From Anseranas semipalmata (taxonomy: Eukaryota > Chordata > Aves > Anseriformes > Anseranatidae), in assembly GCA_013399115.1 (NCBI GenBank), contig VXAA01001946.1, forward strand, positions 582,430-646,429: a DNA stretch of 64,000 bases. Direction: 5' to 3'. Both the position numbers and the translations under genes were made by a program. Under the pieces are notes generated by a model, which was given only the letters and a program-made list of their open reading frames with translations, made no database searches and had not been told where the DNA came from. This document shows, one piece after another, positions 1 through 14,153 of this stretch. Within the stretch, counting starts at the first letter, position 1. Every line of letters begins with the position of its first letter.

Positions 1-3000
1 TTGATTTTGAAACATGCTGTACACCTTGATTCTGTATTGCCTTGAGTGATGGGCTAAAGACTGAATGAGACTGTTGCGCACAATCATAAGATGAGCAGAG
101 GCTGAACTTGAAAAGAGTAAGAGTGGATCCTGTATGTAGTGCTGTGTATTGTGTGCAAGGATGGTGACTAGATGCAATTGAATATTAACATGCTTGCAAA
201 AATAAAATTTAAAAACACTCTACTGAGACTGGAGTGAGATGTAGGGGCTTGCTCACTCTGACAGGTGTTTACGTTCTTTGCTTAACCGGGCAAGTAAGAT
301 TTGGCTGGCTTTTAACAAGAAGTCTGCAGAAGGATTGGAACACGCTTCTTGTCCAGACTGTTCTTTGCTGCCCTGAACTTGGAAGGCACTCCTCAGATGT
401 ATTATACGTTATCTGGGCATATATCTGTATCTGAATAGTTGTGCCGTACATGTGACAGTAGCATTTGTTAGAATTAAGTTCTTCTAAAACCAGTTGGAGC
501 AGTTGACCTTTGAGAATGTATCCCCATGAGGCTCTCCTCCTGAATTGTGCAAATTAGTCACCAGACACAGCACGACTCTCACAAGCTTTTGTCATCGCAG
601 GGGTAGAAGTCCACTTTTTTGCTAACCATCGTAATTCCTCTATGTAACAGAAGTAAGGAAGCTTCTGCAATGACCAAAGGATAGTGTGAACACCAATGTT
701 CAGAGCTGTGGATAGCCTTGATTTTCCAATTCTATTGTCTGCATGTAGACATCTGAAATCGAGTTACTTATTAATGTGCATAACTTTAGGCATCTAATAT
801 AGAAGGTACTAGCAAGGTTTCCCAGCTAGATCTCATGGCAAAAGTTGGGATTGTTTCACTTAGGAATTATAGAAAATGACAGAAAGGTAAACAGCTTGCA
901 ACAGCAACAACAAAAAACCCAAACATTTTATTTAATCAATATTTATTACAGCACAAATTCCTAAAGAGAAGGGAAATACTTGCTGGGTTTCTTTTGTTGT
1001 TGTTTTGTTTTTGTTCTTAGGTATTTTAGGTGTCTCCGGTGCTAGAAATACCAAATGAAATGCTAAATACAATGCTACATGAGTGAGTTCTCAGGCATGG
1101 GTATCTACCAGCCTTAATTCTGCACATCTATGCACTCTTAGGATTCTAGCACGCGTTTGGTAGTTGTTACGCATAGGTAGCTTTTGCTAATGTAATCAGG
1201 AAAGAATCCATTAGGTTTTTTGATATTACTTTTCGATATAAAACTATCCAAGCCTTACAAATGAACAGAACCATGTTAGCTTTGGTGTACAGAAGGAACT
1301 GCATTTTTGGAATCCTGGGTGTAGTGCAAGTTTGAAAACAGCCTTGCTTATTGTACAAAATCATTAGAAGCTCTGTGTCTGGGAAACAGAAGAAACTCGA
1401 ATGGCTAGGTGAAAGTGAATAAAAATGAGGAGACTCGCAAACTGCTTTTGCTCCAGGGCTGGTTTTAATGAGCTTGTCCCTAATGAGTTGTCCCTGCAAC
1501 TAGCTTCAGGCCTAAACAGATGAGGCAGGGGTTCTGCTAAATTTTTGATGGGATTTGCACTGGTTTTATGAGAAAGCAAGCAGTAGAGAGTGCTAAGTTG
1601 TGTCATGAATCTTTTACGAGACTGGATTGTTGTCCGTCTTGTCAATAGGGATTGTAAGACCTGATTGCTAATAGAAGACATGCCACATGCTTGTTGTACT
1701 GACAAACTTGAATAAATCAGGTAGCATATATGTCAAGAAAAGATTTGGTTTGTCAGGATCAGGGACTTGATGACCAATATATGATGTTTTCTAAAAATTC
1801 CTATCATCATTCATTATTGAATCAATTATTGAATGGTGTTGTTTGCAGCTAGGTATAGTCATTTACAGAAACAGACTGTGTTTGGATACTGGTGGTAAAG
1901 CTTCCCATGGACCATTCTGCATTGTTCTAATGCAAGGATGGATTTAAAAAAATCAGTCATTGTTTGATGCTTTTAGGTTATAAGATTTGTATTGCTAGAT
2001 AAATTTTATTTTTAATTATATGGACTTTTGTTGGTGTTATATTAGCAGTTTTTTAGCCCAGAAGTAAGAGAGTTTTTGTTGAGAATCTCTCAGTTTGAGA
2101 CATTCTTTTTGATGTTTCAAACAAGTCAATTGTTAACATGAGAAACTGTCCACAAAAATATTTCTTCTTTTTGTCTCATCCCCTAATATATCCAATATTT
2201 TCCTGGTGGCTTAGAAGGTTTAAAAAAAAAAAAAAAAGGCTTATTCAGCAGGTTTTATTGCATGTAGTAGAGTGCTTTTTTCCTCATCTATATGTAGAGA
2301 TGCATTGCACCCACACTGATCATGTGACATATGTAAATTGGCCTTGGTTTCCTGAGCTGCTTCTATAGAATTTCCCATCAACTTTTGACAGTCAGGCTGT
2401 AGTCTGAAAATTTGTTTCAGTTTAAAATTTAGTAGTTTTCCATTGTGTAAGTGTTTTTCAGAAAGCATAGGAAAAATTTAATTTCTTCGAAAATTGACAT
2501 TTTGTAGATAAAGTAACTTCTTAGGTTGTTCCTCAAGTGTAGTTTGAGTCCTTGTCTTATATTCATTTCCTGTAAAATACAAGTACAGATCCACGGTGGA
2601 AGGAAGATAAATGCATAATTCTTGGTTTTACAAAACTGAACTATAAAGTACTTGTGTGGAAAAAAAAAAAAAAAAACTAGGATATTATTCTTGTAAAATG
2701 ATGTTACTCCTTGAAGTTTAGCAACTGATTAACAGTTGGGTTACAGATTTGTGATTTTTTTTTAAACTGTAAATAGTAGAAAAACATTCATCAATGAATA
2801 TATGAACATGATAATCTTTGTATATTAATCTGTCTCCATGGTAGTTAATTAATGGAAATGCAAAACAGAAGAATTCATGAGCAAAATGGGGGGAGAGGTA
2901 GGAGTTGTCATAGATGTATTTAACACTCTTTTCAGAGACAAAGGTAAATTCTTTGAGATTAAAAAATATATAAATCAAAAGCTAGCTTTTTTTCTCTTTC

Positions 3001-4969
3001 TGCTGGTCAGTTGTTTTCTGAAGAAGACTATAATAAAAAAGCTTTTATTGCTAATTTTGATTAATGTCATTTTCTGAGTACTGCTCTTAGTCCATACGTG
3101 ATCATAAGCTCAGGGGAAGCTTTCGGTGCTTTTGGTAGGGGAGCGTAATGGCAACTGTTGTGAAGGACCTAGGTTGTAACCATACTTCAGGGGGAAAAAA
3201 ATCTTCATTCAGGTTAGACCTACTTTGGGAGGGAATGACTAAAGCAAGCAACTTTGATCGTTTGTTCGTTCCAGCTGCATTGTTGCTTAAGTTCATATGG
3301 ATAGATTCATATCCAGTGTGTGATAGGTTCCCATCACTTTCAGTTCAGTAGTGCATGTGTTTGTGTGTGAGAGAGACAAGATCCTACTCCCTTGCTGGGG
3401 TAGATGTTTCCTAAGTATGTGTTTTTCCTGAGAGATCTGTGGGGTTAAATTTCAGGCAGATGTGTATTAGGTTTTCATTCCAGAATCTGCAACTTCATCA
3501 GGAAGAATGTGTTTGAGCTTTTGTCACTAGTGACACGGTGTGTACCCTATTGCTTTCAGCATAAAGAAGAAAACCTCTTGTCTTCCTTAAATATTCATAT
3601 AATGCCAGATACCAAAATAAATAGCCAGATTTTCAGAAGAACTGCTGATTGTCAAAGCTCCTAGTGCTTTAAAACAAACAAACAAAAAAACACTTTATTT
3701 TCCAGGACCTAAACAGAAACTAAGCTGTTTTTTTAAAACCTGGCCTTTATTTTGAGACTGAATGACTCAATCCCAGTTAAGATAGAAATTATGTTTACAA
3801 ACTGAAGCTTGTGTAAATTTTCTATGTTTTGTTTTTCCGTTTGTGCCTTGTGAGAAATGAATCACCTTTCCCTTTTCCTGTTCTGTCCTGAGATGTGGTT
3901 GTCATCAAAACATCAGGAGAAGTTAGTGCTTTGCATGGAGTTCTCGTCATTTTAGTCCACTCTTGAATTATTTTAACAGTAAAAAATACAGGTTTCTTAA
4001 GTTGTATTTGATTTAGAAGTGCAATATAAGGTGATGGCTCTGCACTGTAAACATCAAATAGGTGTAGTTTTGGCTCTTTGATGAACTTTCCTTTCCCTTC
4101 AATCAGGCAGCTTCAGTCAGCGGGAAGTTAAAACTAACTATTTCCATGTTAAGCTGGGGACTGGAGCAATGACAGTAAAATTCCCTCCTTTTCTACCTTG
4201 CTGCAGTAAGTCTGTACCTGCTAGCCTACAGATACACAAGGCTCCACTCTCCTAAGCAGGTTGGAGCTGAGGAAAAGGTGTAGCGGGTACTTTCTTTGAA
4301 CACGTTAAATTATTTTGTATGACTTACATGAATACCAAATGTACATATTTTTACAATAAATTTTCCTTCTCTCATATATTTTCTCCCTCAAATCTAGTAT
4401 CTTTTAAATACTGAATGCCTAGAGGATTTTCTTAAAAAAATAAACGTGTGTGCATGCTAGATTGTGTTCTAGTTTATATTAAATTTAAAGCAGTATAACG
4501 CTGGTGAAGTCATAAATTATTCTTTTTTTTCACATGTAAAGGTTTTCATGTTCTAGTTTTCCTTTAGTAGGTTTAAAATGGCTCATGACAAACTCTTGGA
4601 CTGACAACACGGAAACGTTGTTCATCTGTTAAGTAGGTTGGCCCAGAGAGAATTTTTCTCCATCTACAAACCAGCTTAGCTCAGTGTTCTCACAGGACCT
4701 CTTCAGTTAATCCCATTATGCTACGCTCAGTTATTGGCATTTTTACTCATTGGAAATTTTTGTGTATTTCTAAATGTTTGAGGGTCTGGATAGTGGCCAC
4801 CAGCCTCCTTTAGAACTATCAAAGAGCCAATTGATTCACTTGATAGTGTGAGTGGAGCAAGAGCATAGGTAAATTTGAATAACTGATCTGAGGTTTGGGT
4901 GTTTTTTCTCTTTCTGGAGACAGCTGTTTCCAATCTCACTCCTTGGAAAGTGTCAGTTTTATGGGACAT

Positions 4970-5010
4970 TGTGAGACATTCAAATAACTAAGTTATTTGA
5001 ATACCTCACA
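4970..5010. repeat. Imperfect inverted repeat, 19-bp arms with 3-nt spacer
   Basis: The left arm is TGTGAGACATTCAAATAAC (4970-4988) and the right arm is GTTATTTGAATACCTCACA (4992-5010). Their pairing has two mismatches in 19. A third partial copy of the right arm (GGTTATTTGAATA) follows at about 5018. The spacer TAA is too short for a normal miRNA loop. Confidence 0.9.
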
Positions 5011-7119
5011 ATACCTAGGTTATTTGAATAATAATGTATAACAATGTGTGTTGTGGTACTGCTTATGAAATTATAATATATATTTTTTAACTTCATTAGC
5101 TTGTTTTCAGTTCTTTCTTAGAATAGGCTTACTAAACATCCTGTATACTCCATCACAGCCAGACACAGACAGTAGCAAATACGTATCTGTTTCAGCTGAG
5201 ACCACTGGCCAGACCTCCTCCTCACCTCCCAATTCCCTAATCTAATCTAACTCGGTGGGGTTTATGGGGGTTCATTTAAGCAGCAGAAGCTGTGCTATAA
5301 TTGTTACATGTGCCAGCAGTGATTTGTACCATCTGGGTATGAAAAAAAGAGGCTAGTACTACCGCGAAGAAAGATCTTTATTCTATTACTAAGCCAATAT
5401 AATTCAAGAGCGGCTGCAGAGCAATTGGAAACTGAGAAATGGGCAGCTATGTAGTTATAGTGAAATGTCAAAGTATAATGAAACAAGGGAACTGTACTGC
5501 TTCATGATATGAGCCAAGTTACAAGCAGGTGGCAGCAGTAAATATGTATATAAATAACAATATGGATGAAATGTCAAGGTTTCCAGCTGGCTTCGTAAAG
5601 ACATTTCAGGAATATTATACTTAGAGTAGCAATGTAGTTTGACAATTTAATACAAATATGTATCACTTCAAAATTCATATATTTACATTAGAGGCTTAAG
5701 TATCCTCAGATTTTATCACACTTTAAATTTAGCTTCTTGCCCTACCTTTAGTTAAAACAGCCTAATGGCTTGTGAAATTTCAAACCATACTGTATGTTTT
5801 ATGGGAGACTTGCTTTCACATCTGACACCTTGTTATTCCTCATAATGAAACTCGCAGTGTTTCTACCAGTAGTTTTTTGAATATGAATATAGACTAAGAC
5901 AACTTGAGTGCAGTATTACAGGCTGTGTATGGAGACCTGTTTCCATGCCAAGCTAGTAAATTTACAAATGATGAAAAATACAGTCCAGGTTTTTGCTGGC
6001 TAGGACAGAAGATCGTAAGGATAGACCCTTCAAACTGGAGAGCAAGCTTAAACATTTTTAGTGGACTCTTCAGGACATGTCATTCTTAAGCCTCGAGTTC
6101 CACCTTCTACTATCAATTCAATAGTATTATGAGCTTTGAAGAAAGAAGTTCTCATGATCAACATTATAAAAGTTTCACAATAGAGAGCATCAAAGAAAAA
6201 GAAGAAAAAGCATTTTAAAGTAGATTTTTTTTTTATTTAACATGGCAGTTCATCCTGTCTTTTCTGAAAGAGCTCTGACAAAGTCAAATGCAGAAGCAGA
6301 AAGCATGTGGATGTGTTTCAAAAATTTTCAACCCAAGTGTCTATAGTCACATTGCAAGTAGCCAGGAAGTTACAAACTGATTAGAAAAGTAGAAACTAAT
6401 GAAAATAACCTCTTTGCAGAAAACCGAATGTGTTAAAAGTTTTTTAAACAAAGCTTACATTTTCTTTTGCTGGATAGATCCTTTAGAGAGCAATCACTAG
6501 CATCGACTTAAGTTCCATCATTTTCACCTTGATTGTGTGTCCTGAAGATAAAGAAACTTCTTGTGTTCACATTCCAGCATTTTGTAATTCGATTAACACA
6601 AGTGAAACTGTTCTCAACAAGCTGATATTATAGTGTTAAATTAATAGACTTGTGCCAATAGCTAGGATATTATGCTCAAACTCTAATACTTTTATCAGTC
6701 TAGATCCTTTTGAAAGTCAAATAGTGATATAGAGTCCTTAGGACTAAAGATTACCACTGCTCTAACAGTAACTATACTGTTGGTGCTGATGGGTTACAGA
6801 CTGGTTGTCAAAAATCAACTTAAAACTGGTTACTGAGTTTTTACACTGAAGTGAATCATCTTGCAATGTATAGTCACTTAAATACAGCTGGTATGTTGAT
6901 GTACAAGTTTTATGGACCTGGATTAATTCCAGAGTAAACAGTGAGCACTCTACTGAATGGCTGTAAACATAGTCATTCACACAGAAATTCCCAAGCATAA
7001 TTTGCCAATGGGCTAAGTGCCTCAAGTATTTTATCCCTTTTTATGTAGCAAGATGCTAATATTCTCCATGTTGTAATACTGAGGATGACTGGGAATTATA
7101 AAGAAAACCCACACCTTTT

Positions 7120-7140
7120 AAAATAAATAAATAAATAAAT
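7120..7140. repeat. (AAAT)n microsatellite
   Basis: About five AAAT units. Confidence 0.93.
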
Positions 7141-7300
7141 CATTGCTTATGGTTAAAGTTGCTTCTCTCTAACATTAAAGTGACATCATTCTTAAATTCA
7201 TCCTGCAAATTTATTGAAGTGTTCTGAATCGGAATTAGCTAGCACTGAAATCTAGTTTTCCAAAGTGGAATTCATCCAATATGCATGTACCCCAACACAG

Positions 7301-7304
<4 letters not shown>

Positions 7305-7350
<46 letters not shown>

Positions 7351-7370
7351 AAAGATATATATATATATTT
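7305..7370. repeat. (TA)n microsatellite
   Basis: Alternating T and A run for about 65 bases, with interruptions at TGTA and AAAAGA. On the minus strand it produces a spurious Tyr/Ile-rich open frame. Confidence 0.95.
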
Positions 7371-9065
7371 TAAAATCAGCTACAATACTTAGTATCTCCT
7401 TTTCAAAATCAGTTGTGAGTCCATTGATCAGAAGGATCACAAGGTCGAAAGACATGAATTACATTCATACTATACTCATCTGATTTTAGTCTTTCTAGCC
7501 ATTTTAAAATCTTAGCACAATTTGTTTTTGAACTGAACTTTTCATCTTCCTTTTGTTTCATCTTGTGACCTTTGATTTGACACAAACAATATTATCAGGA
7601 TAGTGGAGACCTACATGCAGCTTTCAGTTAGCAATACCTTGCTCATTCAGTCATGGAACTGTTACGACAATTGGGAGATTTTTTGTTGTTGTTATTTAGT
7701 GCATTCTAATAATGAAAGTATATCAAAAGATGTGGAAATGGGTACATCTTAATGATATCAACTCTTTATTAAATTGTGATAGGTAAGCCCTTTGGTTTCA
7801 CCTTTTTAGGTCTTTTGTCAGTCTTCAGAGAGTTCATAAAATGTTGCTGGGGTTTGAATTCCATTAATCCAAACAACAGCAATTTCATTGACTGCACATC
7901 CTTATCAGGTGCAAGGGTAAGGAATTTTGTCTTTTCTTTGTCCAGGCCCCCAGAAAGATAGGAAAGAACAGCTATAAAATAATAATAAAAAAAATTAGCA
8001 GGTCACTGCCACTACATGGAAAAAATGTAACTGATGTTACAGAAAAGAGAGTAAAAGAAGTATAATTTGTCTAGTACTAAAGAAGCATAAAAATCTTGCT
8101 TGTCTGGAAATGTTAGATTATCAGATATAAGAGATTAGACAACAGGGAATTACTACTGAGAACTGAAGGCAAATCCAAGTAACTTCAAATTCAAATCTTC
8201 AGTAGAGGGACTTCAGGGCTGCTGAAGTAAGAGACTAACCTTTTACATATTGAAATAAATCACTGGATCATCATAGAATATGTAAAGGTGGTGAAATGGG
8301 AAAGAAGATATTGTTACCAGGTCAGATGCATTCTGTAGAACTAGGGTGAGCAGGAACTTGGAAAATAAGTTAACTAATATGCAACAATTCCAAGCTTTCA
8401 TTTCCAGGTGGCAACCCTTATACAAAAAGGAGGTGGTGTAGGAGAAAACTAGTTCCATTTAGTTGAGAATCATATGGGAATTATTCTATCTTATTATTCT
8501 ATCTTTGGAAAATGCAGACTAAAAATTGTGATTTCAGCATTGCAAAAATGAGGATTAAGTAATTGAGGTTTAGCTATAATGGCATTTTCATCTATTGTTA
8601 ATAAAATAATTGGAATAAATTTATTGTGCAATTTCCTACCACTTAACTTTTATCTAACAACTAGATCTAAATATAACTACTGGAACCATGCCTAAGAAGA
8701 AGAAAAGCATGATATCTTCTGTAGAGATCAGTTTGGGTATTTAAGGCCAAGGATGGATGCAGACTACAATCTTGTATGCAAGCAATGGAAAAGTTCAGCA
8801 ACCTTTCCAATTCAAGGTCTGAATTTGGAATCTGAACCCTCTTAATGTCAACCAGAATAATCCTCAGGGATCTAGAGAAGGTGAATTGTAGGAAAATTTG
8901 AACCAGTATCTTAAGTCCAGTTGTCTGTTACATTATTTGTATAGCTATAGCTCGTGAAATATTAAAGGAGTTTTGATTTTTAAGAAAAGCCTAAAAATAA
9001 ATTCTATGTAACTTCGATATCAGTGATCATTATTTTAAGTAGTCCCAAATCTTGTCCAGGGTTTT

Positions 9066-9087
9066 TTGTTTGTTTGTTTGTTTGTTT
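9066..9087. repeat. (GTTT)n microsatellite
   Basis: About five GTTT units. Confidence 0.93.
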
Positions 9088-11002
9088 TACCTTGCACTCA
9101 GGAGGAAGAGTTAATTCGGCTTTTCTGGAATTTATCCCAGGTCTACATAGCCTAAATTTATTCTTAGCCACTGAGAATTAACTGAATTGCAATAAATAGG
9201 CAGATTTTAGTCCAGTTCTTAATGGAAATGTATTAATCAATTGGAAATGTCATTGTCTTCAGTGAACCTCAAAGGATGTGTTGTAGATGATCCTGATACA
9301 GTCTCTGCTTTTAGGTACTCAAATTTAGCCTCGTAGGTTTCTGTATGTCATACCTATATATCATTTACACAGATAGTTAATATTATACTGGGACAAGTGC
9401 AGAAATGATGATGTGAGTGCTTCTGGTTTTGTCTTGTCAGATGTGGTATTTCGGGTATATAAATAATAGATAAATAGGGTGATTATATTTAGCCGATATA
9501 TACAGTACTGGCTACTTAGTAGTGCAAATTTCATAGTACGTTAGAACCTACTTCTGACATTTTTCGAAGTTACCACCTGAATACAGCTGCTAATATAAGA
9601 TAAACGCAGTAGAGATGTGTCATGGATTTTTATCTATTTGATATTTTTGTAACTAAGTATTAAATAAGATACTAACACTTGGAATGCAGTTTAAATGAGT
9701 GCAACATATAGATCAAAAGAAAAAATGCTCCCCTTAAAGGACAGGTCATTGCTTTTTCCTAGGAAGCGATCAAAGCTTGCTTCATTGGAAACGTGGTTAA
9801 ACGCTGCAGCAGCGTGCTGATGCTTAGGTTTCTTTTCTTTTCCATGTCATTTTGCTGTACCCCCTACAAAGACGGTGAAGGTAGACAGCTGAAGGACCTC
9901 CTAGAATAAAGGACAGCATGTGTGGCAGACTTCCCCATGAGGTTCCATCACATTTGGTTTAGACATTTCATATTCATACCGAGTCTCTTTTATGCTGGTT
10001 TTATGCTGATTATACCTAGAGGCCATTAAATGTTATCAGATACTTTATATTGCAATTGTGAATGCAATGCATGGTATGAAATTCTGTTAAAGGGGAATGT
10101 TTGACATGGAGTATGAACATATTAAAGTGAATGTACTTTTGAAAACTCAGAGGTTGAGGGCAGCATTTTTTTTTTTCTTCAGAATTACTCTTTCAACTGC
10201 TGAATGTAACTTATGGCTCTGAGGTAGGGGAAGATGAGGTAGATTTTAAAGTATCTGTCCCTGTCACTTTTACTTTTTTTAGTACCATAAAAACACAAAA
10301 CCTCATACAGTCTATCATATTTGTTTAGCAGTGCAAAATACGATTTTAAGGAGTCTAAAGCTTGGAATGACACAGAATACTTGGAGATCTACATCTGATG
10401 TTCCATTTGATTACACTCCCCATAAATGATTAAGTTGATATCCTGAAGATCTGAAGAGTTAAAATAGAAAGGAGTGCTGAACAGACTCTGATGTGAATAA
10501 ACTGATCTGTATTACTGAGCCTCTACTGGAGAAAGATCTTTAACTGTTGAAGTATAAGATTAAATTTCTTCTCTGCTAGGAGACAGAACAGAATATTTGG
10601 TGTATAAGTAAAAATAGAAAAGAAAAAGAAAAAAAAGTACTGAACTAGCAGAATTTTAATCCTCAAAGCACTTTAGGAGCTGTGATCCTGACAATATACA
10701 TGGTAGAGAAGTAAGTAACCGGTTTAATCTGTGTTTCTTCAAGGAGAAGAAATGGAAATAGGATCTAGGCAGTGCAGTGGATCATTGGCAGAAATGGTCT
10801 GAAAATTCTGGAGTCATTCACTTGTTCCATGGCTATATGACCGGTACCAGCTCTTCTTTGAAGTGAAGGAAAGAATATGCAGATACTTGAACAATATATT
10901 ATTCTCAGGTTGTTCTACAGCAGAAACATAAAATAAAAATGGTCTTTGAGTATCTTGGATGTATCTTCCTGAACAAAAATCTACAGGTGCTTTGTTTTTT
11001 TT

Positions 11003-11130
11003 GTGTGTGTATAATATATATATATGTATATATACAAACAAAATTTTATATATATATTTATATATATATAAAATTTTGTATATATATACACAAATAAAAT
11101 TATATATATATTTATATATATACAAAATTT
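11003..11130. repeat. Compound (TG)n/(TA)n tract with palindromic arms
   Basis: A short TG run passes into TA blocks separated by ACAAA, AAATTTT and ACACAAAT spacers. Around 11040-11078 the spacers AAAATTTT and AAAATTTT flank TA runs symmetrically, so the single strand could fold back on itself. It yields a Tyr/Ile-rich spurious frame on the minus strand. Confidence 0.9.
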
Positions 11131-11994
11131 AACTGGTAAGAGTAACATCTGTATTGTAATGATGATAAAGGAGGGATGGAAATGTGATTTCCTCCTTAAG
11201 GAAGTCAGATGTCTGTTTCCTAACGGAGCTTACACAACCTTATGACAGCTTCTCCTCTGCCAAAGTGATATACCTTGAAGTAAATTTGCAATATTAATTA
11301 TCCTGCTGTTGTGTTATATGGAGATTCTTTATTTCTGTTATGTGGGTGGTGTACACAGTTAGGTGAAGTCATCATTTGGATGAGAATAGCTAGTATACTA
11401 ACAAATCCTATTTAGGATTTCAGAAATGCTAAAGCAAATCCACAGCCAATAAAAACCTATGGAAGTTGAAAATAACATTCTACAAGTCAACCTGTTTTAA
11501 AATGTGTTTAATATTTTTTTGTCATTTTCTTTAGTTTAATACTGAAAATACTTAAGAGGTTGAGTTGTCTGGAGTGCAAATGTTACTTCTATGGTCCGGT
11601 CAGATTTCTGGACCAAGACAATTTCAATTAATGCCTTCAAACGAGAATTACTGGATCCTACTTTTGCTTGTGCTCCTGCAGAGCTTTGTGGTCTTGGACA
11701 AGTTGTGAAATCTCTTCATACTTCATTTCTCCATCTTTGAAATGGCTCTAGTGTCTTTCATCTTCAAAGAATTACAGATTCTCAGCAAAATTAACACATA
11801 CATAAGGTCTGAGCATTCAGCTCTGGCAACCCATATTGAGAAGATTTAAGGCATTTCTGCTTCTGACTTTGCGCACTACCTCTCTGCCAGAAATTACTGC
11901 CCTCATAAGAGTTCACAGAAGAGGCAGTACACACTGTTTAACAGTGCTGCTTATAGCCATGGAGTATTAACTTAAGCTGCCAGCATGTTCATGT

Positions 11995-12215
11995 TGGATG
12001 AGTAGTGGGCGCAGCACCTATTTTTCCAAATCTGCCTTGGAAGTAGCTATTCCTCGAGCAGAGGAGTGGTCAGACTGCCGGGAGCAGCGTGCTCTGAAAC
12101 CACCCGGCATGACACGCGAGAACGGACAAGTCAGCGCCTGCCGGTGCCTGTGTTCTGTGTGCTGCAGAGAAGGCAAACGCGCTCAGATGGCTCTACCAGG
12201 AATTCCTTCGTAGTG
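11995..12215. other. Small CpG-dense patch in AT-rich intron
   Basis: About a dozen CpG dinucleotides fall within roughly 210 bases, for example in GGGCGCAG, CCTCGAGC, ACACGCGAG and AAACGCGCTC, while the flanks are CpG-poor. A 71-codon plus-strand frame covers the patch without recognisable domains. It could be an alternative promoter or first exon of the host gene, a conserved element, or a fragment of a GC-rich repeat or retrocopy. The sequence does not decide between these. Confidence 0.5.
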
Positions 12216-14081
12216 GTAGCTGACTGCTAAATAATTTGATGAGTTCAGGTGTAATGAAAGTTGAGTAAAATTGTGGTTGTTGTTGTCCTGTTTTGCTGTA
12301 AAATGATGTAAATAGCACACTGTTCCAGGTGTTTTCTTATGCTGGATTTCTAGAAAGCTCGACTCTTCACTCTCATTGATATTGTCACAGTATAAAAGAT
12401 ACTGATACTGTATATCTGCCTGTATACATTAGCCTAAATTAATTCTGGATAATTTAGCTCATCTTATTCTGCTGGAGTAAGTTTTCTTAATTGAAAAAGT
12501 TCACTTGTAAGAAGAAACATTCTCCCTCCTCCCCCATTGGTTGTTATAGTTTAGTTAAGTGAGAAGAAATAATTTATACACTTCATTAGACATTAACTAC
12601 GAATCCGACTCCTGTGAATTTTAGTATCTTTCGTGTAAAAAGATTTACAGAAAGTTTGGTGTTCTTTCAGATGGTTTGGCATTCTCTTTATTTACTAAAA
12701 CAAAATATAAGTTAAAGGAGTTGAATTTTGCTTGATTGGAACAGCGAAGCAATTCTTTAAATGCCTGTGTATTTTTAATGTAGTGTTTAACTTCACAAAT
12801 TTGGCAATCTCAGTAAATCAGCCAGTCAAGTTTGTAGTGAACAGTTGAAACAACTATTTTTTTGATGGTGAAATCTGATAAGATTTCAAGTTTTGATGCG
12901 TAAACTTTGTTCAGCCCTTAATTTATGAAAGACATTTAGTCACTGAGAATGTTTTTAGGACTGGTAAGTTATCAGTTACCAAGTCTTCTTAAAAATCGGC
13001 AGTAAGATATCTATTTCTACTATATAAAAGTTAGTGTGAATGAAAATATATTTTACCACACTAATATGTATATTAAAAGTGTGCTTTAGCATGAATATTG
13101 TAGATCAGACAGCTTCTTCTGCCATGGTTATTTTCAGATTACATTTATCATCCTGGCTTTTAAAGGGGGAGTTTTTTTTGGGGTGAACATTCTGAATATG
13201 ACCGTTAACTATGCCTTTGGTCCATGTTACATATGGTTTACTCAATAACAGAAGTTAAATTGCTGTAAAAATTATCGTTAAGAAATGTATTTTATTTTAA
13301 AATTAGCTGTATTTGATCTTTTTAAAACAAATAGAATGCATATACATACAAACATGTAAAAGTATAGATAAAAAGGGAAAACTGGTCATTGAAGAGATTT
13401 TCTCATGATCTTCCTGTAAGTGGTGACATGTACTTGATGGGCATCCAGCAACCAGGAAAAAAAAAACATGCAAAACAGAAATCTACAAAGTGGGAATCTA
13501 CAGCAGAAATACTTTATTTGTATTCTTATAAACAAGCTCTTCTAGAATACCTTTGCAGACAGCTATAGGAACTAAAAGGCATCTATTGTGTATTCGTTAA
13601 ATTACTAAAGGCAGCAGGAATCACTATCAGACAAAATAATTTCCATAAGATGCTAGACTAGTGATACAACAGTTTTCTTTGTAAAATGACTAATACAGAA
13701 AGGATTTGATGCAGATATTTGCCTTACCATTACATTCAATATATCTATCTCTGGTTATGTACGATGGCAGTGTGATCTAATAGAGAAGGAGGTTCACTCT
13801 TGTGTGCAGGTTTTTAAGTTTTGGAGAAGGAAAGGATTTTAAGTGAGGGTCTCATAAATCTGAAAAGTTTTCCTACTTTCAAAGTTTAAAATTACAAGTT
13901 ATATTACTTGAAAAATAAGGTGAATGTTGTTAAGCAAAATTTTGGAACTAGTGCTATTTTTGTGTCCCTGCATGTAAGCTGGATTTGTAGGAAATAAAAG
14001 CACAAAAGAATTCCTTCTTTTTACTTACAAACTTGGCTAACAAGCGCAAAAAATGCAACAGTGCTGTTACCACCTACAAAC

Positions 14082-14153
14082 CTGAATCTTTGCATGATGA
14101 GTTGTATTGGGCTATTTCTGAATCTTTGCATTATGAGTTGTATTGGGCTATTT
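14082..14153. repeat. Tandem duplication of a 36-bp unit
   Basis: The segment CTGAATCTTTGCATGATGAG plus GTTGTATTGGGCTATTT-type continuation occurs at 14082-14117 and again at 14118-14153 with one difference (G to T). It is a recent direct duplication. The in-frame peptide repeat that it creates in an open frame is a consequence of the 36-bp length, not evidence of a gene. Confidence 0.93.

Larger units (their letters stand above)
1..11994 (+). other. Intronic sequence, no gene seen
   Basis: Apart from the TA, AAAT and GTTT tracts and the inverted repeat at 4970, this is AT-rich unique-looking sequence with frequent stops in all frames. Open frames are below about 115 codons and have no recognisable domain. 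I infer that it is an intron of RBFOX1 from the exon downstream; nothing here shows the transcript directly. Confidence 0.7.
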
